Shown: positions 58,325-64,000 of the stretch, piece by piece | How positions within the stretch are numbered: the stretch's first letter is position 1 | Layout of the letters: every line of letters begins with the position of its first letter | Assembly (NCBI GenBank): GCA_910588505.1 | Contig: CAJUPQ010000003.1 | Location: 22,287 to 86,286 of the forward strand | Direction: 5' to 3' | DNA: 64,000 nt | Source of the DNA: an uncultured Hungatella sp. | Lineage (GTDB): Bacteria; Bacillota; Clostridia; Lachnospirales; Lachnospiraceae | The notes under the pieces: model-generated | The model's input: only the letters and a program-made list of their open reading frames with translations | Told to the model about the DNA's origin: nothing | The model's database searches: none | Translations under genes and position numbers: made by a program

Positions 58325-58700
58325 ATGATCATTTCACCGAAATACGATGTTTTTTTGAAATGGATGTTTCACAATCAGGTGGTGCTTAAGTATTTTATAG
58401 GGGACATGCTGGGGATACCCCAGAAGGGTATTCGCACGGTTCGGCTAAAGAATACGTTTCTGTGGAGGAGATATCAGAAACAAAATAGGGGATCGTGGAT
58501 GTTCTTGCGGAGCTGAACGACGACACAAAGATAAATATTGAGCTGCAGATAAAGGTGATCCACAACTGGGATAAACGGCAGCTGTACTACCTGTGCAGGC
58601 TGTACGGGGAGGAGCTGGGGCGTGGAGAGGATTACGGGCGGCTGAAAAAGTGCATGGGGATCAGTATCCTGGACTTTAATCTGAGCGACAGGAAGGAGTA
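58325..58700 (+). pseudogene. Rpn/PD-(D/E)XK transposase-like nuclease remnant
   Basis: ATG 58325 opens IISPKYDVFLKWMFHNQVVL and KYFIGDMLGIPQKGIRTVRL, the start of an Rpn-family (recombination-promoting nuclease) protein. A frameshift near 58490 moves the frame; DVLAELNDDTKINIELQIKV then IHNWDKRQLYYLCRLYGEEL follow, keeping the Asp and ElQ of the nuclease core. The gene ends by running into the start of the next gene at about 58700. It is frameshifted and truncated, hence inactive. Confidence 0.85.
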
Positions 58701-58702
58701 TT

Positions 58703-60892
58703 ATGAGGGTATTGCTTTTATTGAGAGGGTGCGCCGGCTGCGGCAAGACCACCTGGATTGAACAGCAGGGCTTAAAGCCTTACGCCCTGTCTGCGGACGA
58801 CATCCGGCTTCTGTGCCAGAGCCCTGTTCTTGGAGCTGACGGGACGGAGAGTATCAGCCAGGCCAATGACCAGGTGGTTTGGAAGATCCTGTTTAAGCTT
58901 TTGGAGGTGAGGATGGAGAAGGGGGAATTTACGGTCATTGACGCCACCAACTCCAGAAGTTCTGAGATCAACAAGTACAAGAATCTGTGCAAAACTTATC
59001 GGTACCGCATATACTGCGTGGACTTTACGGACATTCCCATAGAGGAGGTGAAGAGGAGAAACGCAGGCAGGGAACCTCTTAAGCGGGTTCCTGACAGGGC
59101 TATAGATAAGATGTATTCCAGATTCCGGACCCAGAAGATTCCCTCCGGCGTCAAGGTCATAAAGCCGGATGAGCTGGACACGGTGTGGCTGAAGCTGCGG
59201 GATCTGTCGGAGTATAAAAGGATACACCACATCGGGGACATTCACGGGTGCAACACGGTTGTGCAGGAGTATTTAAAATCCCAGGGCGGCATAAAGGACG
59301 ACGAATTTTACATTTTTCTGGGTGATTACATAGACAGGGGGATTGAGAACGGGGAGACGGTGAATTTTCTGATCTCCATAAAGGACAGAAAGAACGTGCT
59401 GCTTTTGGAGGGGAACCACGACCGCTGGCTGTGGCTTTACGGCAATGACTGTCCGGGCCGCTCCCGGGAATTTGAGCTGGTCACAAGGCCGGAGCTTGAT
59501 AAGGCCGGGGTGGATAAAAAGGAGATCCGGCAGCTGTACCGGAAGATGGGCCAGTGCGCTTACTATCAATACGGGGACAAAATCTTCCTTGTAACCCACG
59601 GGGGATTAAGCCGTGTGCCGGACAACCTGACCCTGACTGCCACGGACTGGCTGATCCACGGCAGCGGGGATTACAATGAGTTTGAGAGGGCGGCGGACAC
59701 ATTTGCAAGGCTTATGCCGGACCATGTGTATCAGATCCACGGCCACAGGAACACAAAGCAGGTTCCCGTAAGCCGGGACGGACGGGTGTTCAATCTGGAG
59801 GGCCAGGTGGAGTTCGGCGGATGCCTTCGGTGCGTCCAGGTGGACCGGGAGGGGATCCACAGGCTGGAAATTCCCAACCGGGTGTTTAAAAGGCTCCAGG
59901 CGCCCCGCAGCCAGGGGAGCGGGGGCAGTGTCAAGGAGGCCATTGAGGCCCTGCGGAAGAACCGGTTTGTGGAGGAGAAGCGGTTCGGCAATATTTCCTC
60001 CTTCAATTTTACCAAGGACGCCTTTTACCAGAAGGCGTGGGATGAGCAGACCACCAGGGCCAGGGGACTGTACCTGGACACGGTGAAACATAAGGTGGCG
60101 GCCAGGGCTTATGAGAAGTTTTTTAACATCAATGAGCGGCCGGAGACCCGGTTTGAGATGCTGAAATTCCAGTTTACGTTTCCGGTGACGGCTTTTGTCA
60201 AGGAGAACGGATTTCTGGGGATCGTAAGCTACAATGAATATGAGGATGAGCTGTTTATCGCCACCAAGTCCACCACAGGAGGGCCTTTTGCCCGGTGGCT
60301 TGAGGAGATGATGTGGGAAACCATTTCCCATGAAAATCTTGAGAAGATGAAGGTTTACGCAAAGGAGCATGGGGTTACGTTTGTGTTTGAGTGCGTTGAC
60401 ATGGTCCATGACCCCCATATTATTGAGTACCCCAAGAGCCGTCTGGTGCTGCTGGACATTATCTACAATCAGCTGGAATTTGCCAGATACGGGTATGAGG
60501 ACATGGTCTATGTGGCTGACAGCCTGGGGCTTAACCACAAGGAGAAGGCCTGTGAGATCGGTTGCTGGCAGGAATTTTTCGACTGGTATCAGGAAGTGAC
60601 CCAGGAGGACTATGAGTATCAGGGGAGAAAGATTGAGGGCTTTGTCATTGAGGACGGGGACGGGTACATGACCAAGTTAAAGCTGGCCTACTATAATTTC
60701 TGGAAATTTATGCGGGGCGTGGCCCGTGAGGCCATCCAGAAGGGGTATATCAGGCGGACAGGAGCCCTTGTGACGCCGGAAGCCAACGAATTTTACGGGT
60801 GGGTGAGAACCCTCCATGAGCGGGAGGACAGGGAGAAGATTCCAAAAGACATCTGCGCTCTCAGGCGGATGTTTTATGAGGCAATGGAGTAA
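58703..60892 (+). CDS. RNA repair enzyme: kinase-phosphatase-Rnl1-type ligase
   Basis: A 729-residue polypeptide with three modules. Residues 1-165: P-loop polynucleotide kinase, GCAGCGKTT (K15), SADDIR and VIDATNSR. Residues 170-395: metallophosphatase, GDIHGC (H180), GDYIDRG (D208), GNHDRW (N238, H239), THGG (H299) and HGH (H346, H348). Residues 420-729: RNA ligase with RARG (R452/R454), nucleotidyl Lys in KENGFLG (K500), TKSTTGG (K522), EGFVI (E645, G646) and K658/K660. Spacing R454-K500 and G646-K658/K660 matches T4 Rnl1. It should heal and seal cut RNA ends by itself. AAGGAG precedes ATG 58703. It resembles clostridial Pnkp in order but carries a different ligase; no Hen1 gene is nearby. 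Confidence 0.88.
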   Translation: MRVLLLLRGCAGCGKTTWIEQQGLKPYALSADDIRLLCQSPVLGADGTESISQANDQVVWKILFKLLEVRMEKGEFTVIDATNSRSSEINKYKNLCKTYRYRIYCVDFTDIPIEEVKRRNAGREPLKRVPDRAIDKMYSRFRTQKIPSGVKVIKPDELDTVWLKLRDLSEYKRIHHIGDIHGCNTVVQEYLKSQGGIKDDEFYIFLGDYIDRGIENGETVNFLISIKDRKNVLLLEGNHDRWLWLYGNDCPGRSREFELVTRPELDKAGVDKKEIRQLYRKMGQCAYYQYGDKIFLVTHGGLSRVPDNLTLTATDWLIHGSGDYNEFERAADTFARLMPDHVYQIHGHRNTKQVPVSRDGRVFNLEGQVEFGGCLRCVQVDREGIHRLEIPNRVFKRLQAPRSQGSGGSVKEAIEALRKNRFVEEKRFGNISSFNFTKDAFYQKAWDEQTTRARGLYLDTVKHKVAARAYEKFFNINERPETRFEMLKFQFTFPVTAFVKENGFLGIVSYNEYEDELFIATKSTTGGPFARWLEEMMWETISHENLEKMKVYAKEHGVTFVFECVDMVHDPHIIEYPKSRLVLLDIIYNQLEFARYGYEDMVYVADSLGLNHKEKACEIGCWQEFFDWYQEVTQEDYEYQGRKIEGFVIEDGDGYMTKLKLAYYNFWKFMRGVAREAIQKGYIRRTGALVTPEANEFYGWVRTLHEREDREKIPKDICALRRMFYEAME

Positions 60893-60929
60893 GTGACCGG
60901 CGCATAGAGCTTACAGGGAGGGGATGGAC

Positions 60930-61158
60930 ATGAGGAGGGGAGGAGGGCCGCTTTTGCACAGTCTGCAGAGACTGCGAGGGGAAGCCGCTTACAGAGGAAG
61001 AGTTTTACGGGTTTGCAAAAAACTACTACGGCGGTATGGGATTTGTCGAAAGGACCGCAAGCTTTAAGTGGGAGGATACGGAGCCCATTTGGACCATGAG
61101 TGAGGAGGAGGCAGAGGAGGTGCTTAGGGAGGTCTGCTCACGGTTTTTGATTGAGTGA
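60930..61158 (+). pseudogene. Small Cys-containing gene, probably frameshifted
   Basis: ATG 60930 follows CAGGGAGGGG, but its frame closes early. From 60934 the neighbouring frame reads EEGRFCTVCRDCEGKPLTEE, then EFYGFAKNYYGGMGFVERTA and SFKWEDTEPIWTMSEEEAEE to a stop at 61156-61158, with no start codon of its own. One base lost in the G-rich run 60933-60947 would explain it. Intact, it would be a protein of about 75 residues with a C-x2-C-x2-C start. A sequencing slip is equally possible. Confidence 0.55.
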
Positions 61159-61166
61159 GAAATACA

Positions 61167-61195
61167 TTGACAGCCTCTTTCTTTCGTTATATACT
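61167..61195 (+). promoter_or_regulatory. Sigma-A promoter of the ABC-2 operon
   Basis: TTGACA (61167-61172), 17-bp spacer, TATACT (61190-61195); leader about 145 nt. Confidence 0.82.
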
Positions 61196-61242
61196 GATAG
61201 TCCCTTTAAAAAAAGGGTCAACCAAATATTTTACCAGGGTAA

Positions 61243-61292
61243 TTCCATGGACACCGCCGCCGGCTTTATTGCCTGCGGCGGCGTCCATGGAA
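61243..61292 (+). other. Long hairpin in the ABC operon leader
   Basis: A 21-bp stem, 19 of 21 paired: arms 61243-61263 (ttccatggacaccgccgccg...) and 61272-61292 (...cggcggcgtccatggaa), loop of 8. No T-run, so not an ordinary terminator. Confidence 0.75.
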
Positions 61293-61345
61293 GACCGGAC
61301 CGACTTGGCAAGATATGAAAATATTACTACCAGGAGGAAGCAGCT

Positions 61346-62134
61346 ATGATCAGGATGGAAGGCATCTGCAAATCATACCATGTTGCAAAGAGGAACGCAG
61401 GCTTTAAAGCAGCCTGCCGCACCCTGTTTACCAGGGAGTACGAGACCATCAGAGCCTTGGACCAGGTAAGCTTTACCATAGGCGACGGGGAGATGGTGGG
61501 GTATATCGGGCCCAACGGGGCAGGGAAAAGTTCTACGATCAAAATTCTAAGCGGGATTCTCACCCCTGACAGCGGAGAGTGCCTTGTAAACGGCAGGACT
61601 CCCTGGAAGGACAGGATAAACCATGTAAGGGATATAGGAGTTGTGTTCGGACAGCGGACGCAGCTGTGGTGGGATGTGCCGGTCATTGATTCCTATGAGC
61701 TTTTAAAAGATATCTATTCTATCTCAAAGGAAACTTACAATCGAAATCTGGAGGAACTGACAGACCTTCTGAATCTGGCAGAGCTTTTGAAGACCCCTGC
61801 CAGGCAGCTCTCCCTGGGCCAGAGGATGCGGTGTGAGATCGGGGCGTCCCTGCTTCACGGGCCACGTCTTCTGTTCTTGGACGAACCTACCATCGGCCTG
61901 GACGCGGTGTCCAAACTGGCGGTCAGGGAGTTTATCCTAAGACAGAATGAGGAGCACGGAACTACGGTGATCCTCACCACCCACGACATGCAGGACATTG
62001 AGGCGCTGACAAAGCGGATCATCCTCATCGGAAAAGGGCGGGTTCTGATGGACGGCAGCCTGGAGCAGATACGCCAGGGCGGGGAGAATATTGACGAGAC
62101 GGTGGCCCAGCTTTACCGGGCCTACGATATATAG
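61346..62134 (+). CDS. ABC-2 type exporter ATP-binding protein
   Basis: A 262-residue ATPase subunit. Walker A is GYIGPNGAGKSSTIKIL, the signature is LSLGQRMRCEIGASLLHGPR followed by Walker B LLFLDEPTIGLD, and the switch His lies in LTTHDMQD. An upstream stretch, FGQRTQLWWDVPVIDSYELL, is characteristic of the NatA-like ATPases paired with DUF990-type permeases. Two permease genes follow on the same strand. The substrate is unknown; related systems export antibiotics, viologens or ions. Confidence 0.94.
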   Translation: MIRMEGICKSYHVAKRNAGFKAACRTLFTREYETIRALDQVSFTIGDGEMVGYIGPNGAGKSSTIKILSGILTPDSGECLVNGRTPWKDRINHVRDIGVVFGQRTQLWWDVPVIDSYELLKDIYSISKETYNRNLEELTDLLNLAELLKTPARQLSLGQRMRCEIGASLLHGPRLLFLDEPTIGLDAVSKLAVREFILRQNEEHGTTVILTTHDMQDIEALTKRIILIGKGRVLMDGSLEQIRQGGENIDETVAQLYRAYDI

Positions 62135-62144
62135 GGGCGGGAAT

Positions 62145-62945
62145 ATGAAAAAGTACATTTCGTTTTTCCGGCTTAGGTTTGTCATGGGGCTTTCCTACCG
62201 GGCGGCGGCCTGGGCGGGGATTGCCACTCAGTTTGTGTGGGGAGGCATGGAGATTGCCATGTTTCGGGCCTTTTACGGGGCGGAGCCGGAGCATTTTCCC
62301 ATGACCATGGACGGGGCTGTCAGCTATGTGTGGCTTCAACAGGCCTTTCTGGCTCTCTTTGCGGCGTGGATGCTGGAGGGAGAGGTTTTTGAGTCGATTA
62401 AGGACGGCAATATCGCCTATGAAATGTGCCGTCCCATGGGGCTCTATCCCATGCTGTTTGTCCGGGCCATGGCCATGCGGGTGTCAAGGGCAGCCCTTCG
62501 GTGCGGGCCGGTGCTTTTGTTTGCCGTCCTGCTTCCCGGGCCTTACGGGCTGAAAGCGCCGGGGGAGGGACAGCTGGGCCTGTTTTTGGCGGCTATGGCT
62601 CTGGGAGTTCTGGTGACCGTGGCCTTCGGGACCCTGATCTACGGGATCACGTTCTATACCATTTCCCCGGAGGGGCTGAGGCTTTTGGTGACTTCAGCCA
62701 TGGACTTTTTCAACGGGGCCATTATCCCTCTGCCGTTTTTTCCGGATGAGATGAGAAGGGTTATGGAGATTCTGCCCTTTGCGGCCATGCAGAACGTGCC
62801 TCTGCGGGTTTACAGCGGAGATCTGCAGGGTGAGGCCGCTTTGCGGGCCGTGGCCCTGCAGGTTCTGTGGCTGGCAGTGCTTGTGGCCCTTGGCCGGGCG
62901 GTTATGGCAGGGGCGGAGCGGAAGCTGGCGGTTCAGGGAGGCTGA
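62145..62945 (+). CDS. ABC-2 type permease, first subunit
   Basis: A 266-residue membrane protein with six predicted helices. ATG 62145 (MKKYISFFRLRFVMGLSYRA) has AGGGGCGGG. Family-type text includes GEVFESIKDGNIAYEMCRPM and FGTLIYGITFYTISPEGLR, as in DUF990-like exporter permeases. It starts 10 bp after the ATPase stop. A short GC-rich tandem repeat separates it from the second permease. Confidence 0.88.
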   Translation: MKKYISFFRLRFVMGLSYRAAAWAGIATQFVWGGMEIAMFRAFYGAEPEHFPMTMDGAVSYVWLQQAFLALFAAWMLEGEVFESIKDGNIAYEMCRPMGLYPMLFVRAMAMRVSRAALRCGPVLLFAVLLPGPYGLKAPGEGQLGLFLAAMALGVLVTVAFGTLIYGITFYTISPEGLRLLVTSAMDFFNGAIIPLPFFPDEMRRVMEILPFAAMQNVPLRVYSGDLQGEAALRAVALQVLWLAVLVALGRAVMAGAERKLAVQGG

Positions 62946-62982
62946 AAAAGAGCGGAGGAAGCCGGCTCTGCGGGGCAGGAGA

Positions 62983-63030
62983 GAAAGAGCCGGGCAGAGA
63001 AAGAACCGGGCAGAAAAAGAGCCGGGGATA
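62983..63030. repeat. Three 16-bp tandem repeats
   Basis: Units gaaagagccgggcaga, gaaagaaccgggcaga and aaaagagccggggata lie in the 138-bp gap between the two permease genes. They are not in any plausible coding frame. Confidence 0.7.
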
Positions 63031-63083
63031 AGACGCAGAAAAAAGCGGGCAGGACAGGGCGCGGCAGAAGGGAGGTTGAAAAG

Positions 63084-63872
63084 ATGAGAGACGGAATGCG
63101 GCTGTACGGACACTATGTATCCATCCATGTGAAAAGCATGATGCAGTATAAAAGTTCTTTTTTGCTGGCGGTTACGGGGCAGTTTCTGGTGTCCTTTAAT
63201 GTATTTTTAGGGATGTTTTTTATGTTTCAGAGGTTTTCGGCGGTGGGAGGCTTTACTTACAGCCAGGTGCTTTTGTGTTTTGCCATTTTTCTCATGGAGT
63301 TTTCCCTGGCAGAGTGCATTGCCAGAGGGTTTGACACATTTTCCGGTATGGTCAGGAAGGGGGAGTTTGACCGGGTCATGGTAAGGCCCAGAGGGCTTGT
63401 TATGCAGGTGCTGGGAAGCCGGTTTGAACTGACCCGCATCGGCAGGATGCTGCAGGCTCTGGTGATGTTTGTATACGGGGTGAGGAAGAGCGGCGTCCCC
63501 TGGGATATCCCCCGTGTGCTCACGGTGGCGTTTATGCTGGCAGGGGGAACGGCCCTGTTTTTCGGGATCTTTCTGGTGGGAGCATCTCTGTGTTTTTTCA
63601 CCCTGGAGAGTCTGGAGATCATGAATATCTTTACGGACGGGGCCAGGGAGTTCGGCAGATACCCGGCAGGGGTCTACGGAAAGAGATTCCTGCAGTTTTG
63701 CACTTTTGTGGTGCCCTACGGGCTGGTGCAGCACTATCCCCTTCTGTTTCTTTTGGGGAAGCGGGATGAGGTGTGGTGGATGTTTGTGCCCCTTCTGGCC
63801 TTTTTCTTTGTGATTCCCTGCTACGGGATCTGGAGAGTGGGGGTGAGAAAATACCAGTCGGCCGGATCGTGA
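63084..63872 (+). CDS. ABC-2 type permease, second subunit (DUF990)
   Basis: A 262-residue membrane protein with six helices. ATG 63084 has GAAGGGAGG. HYVSIHVKSMMQYKSSFLLA at the start, ECIARGFDTFSGMVRKGEFD and RVMVRPRGLVMQVLGSRFEL mark the DUF990/ABC-2 class. With the ATPase and first permease it completes a heterodimeric exporter. No regulator gene is adjacent. Confidence 0.9.
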   Translation: MRDGMRLYGHYVSIHVKSMMQYKSSFLLAVTGQFLVSFNVFLGMFFMFQRFSAVGGFTYSQVLLCFAIFLMEFSLAECIARGFDTFSGMVRKGEFDRVMVRPRGLVMQVLGSRFELTRIGRMLQALVMFVYGVRKSGVPWDIPRVLTVAFMLAGGTALFFGIFLVGASLCFFTLESLEIMNIFTDGAREFGRYPAGVYGKRFLQFCTFVVPYGLVQHYPLLFLLGKRDEVWWMFVPLLAFFFVIPCYGIWRVGVRKYQSAGS

Positions 63873-63955
63873 GAGAACGGGGAGCAGAAAGAAGGTGTTT
63901 TTTACATTGATGCCTAACCTGGATAAAACGGAAGTTTAAGTTCGTCATATTGCTA

Positions 63956-64000
63956 TATAATTGAGTGAGCAATGGGGGCGGGGGTGTCGTGGGGCCAGAC
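63956..64000. repeat. Second copy of the inverted-repeat element, left end
   Basis: tataattgagtgagca at 63956-63971 is identical to the end of the 51280-51517 element. The next bases, atgggggcgggggtgtcgtg then gggccagac, align with the inverted right arm of that element with some changes. The copy runs out of the window. Confidence 0.75.

Noticed and set aside
1..64000. tRNA, rRNA, replication origin or known riboswitch
   Set aside because: No cloverleaf-like sequence, rRNA segment, dnaA-box cluster or familiar riboswitch core was seen by eye; a tRNAscan-SE and Infernal run would be needed to be certain.

Overview
The window reads as chromosome of an anaerobic, spore-forming, gut-type Firmicute, most likely a Lachnospiraceae member (Clostridium cluster XIVa, for example Lachnoclostridium, Enterocloster or Hungatella-like). 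Reasons: about 50% GC, strong AGGAGG-type ribosome sites with frequent TTG and GTG starts, a cotJABC spore-coat operon, rubredoxin, Rrf2 regulators, clostridial multi-recombinase elements, and many small transport, acetyltransferase and ABC genes. The species cannot be fixed from the sequence alone.

Layout. 1-5353 is the right end of a mobile element with three tandem, translationally coupled large serine recombinases. Straight after the last one lies a 3' remnant whose product looks like the C-terminus of a sporulation sigma factor (SigK type), so the element may be a skin-like element sitting in sigK. 5638-12877 is a housekeeping block: ruvA, ruvB, zapA, a U32 peptidase-family protein, an FtsW/RodA protein and a class B penicillin-binding protein. 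13051-19808 holds lrgAB, a DUF4397 protein, an MscS channel, a Sel1-repeat protein, a monofunctional transglycosylase and a DUF523 protein.

19928-30600 is rich in decayed genes. Live genes (EamA exporter, ZIP transporter, TfoX C-terminal protein, metY-cysK-rrf2) alternate with remnants of an AAA-ATPase/PD-(D/E)XK protein, a serine recombinase, an RpiR regulator, a MATE exporter, a cysteine hydrolase, a ROK/dehydrogenase chimera and a glyoxalase-family protein. 31043-35724 is a three-gene operon for the oxidative branch of the TCA cycle (aconitase, citrate synthase, isocitrate dehydrogenase), which feeds 2-oxoglutarate to glutamate synthesis. It is preceded by a promoter-hairpin unit that may be a short RNA. 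35725-41232 again mixes remnants (AraC, GH1) with live small genes (MarR, pentapeptide protein, Rrf2, YitT, cupin, rubredoxin, coiled-coil protein).

41245-45738 holds a short-chain dehydrogenase under two perfect GntR-type operators, an extraordinary Cys/Asn/Gly repeat protein with a plausible mother-cell promoter, and a FAD/Rieske oxidoreductase apparently co-transcribed with cotJA-cotJB-cotJC. 45805-54398 is a carbohydrate locus: AraC regulator, GH88/GH105 unsaturated-uronyl hydrolase, ABC importer (binding protein plus two permeases, no ATPase here), a large uncharacterised toroid-like protein and a ROK sugar kinase. It is interrupted by a 238-bp inverted-repeat element, a second copy of which begins at the right edge of the window. 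55046-58036 is a run of small enzymes (flavin-binding protein, ACT protein, two GNATs, TfoX N-terminal protein). 58703-60892 encodes a single-chain RNA repair enzyme with kinase, phosphatase and T4 Rnl1-type ligase modules. 61346-63872 is a three-gene ABC-2 exporter.

The most unusual content is the possible skin-like sigK junction, the kinase-phosphatase-ligase protein, the Cys-rich protein beside a redox-plus-cotJ operon, and the inverted-repeat element.
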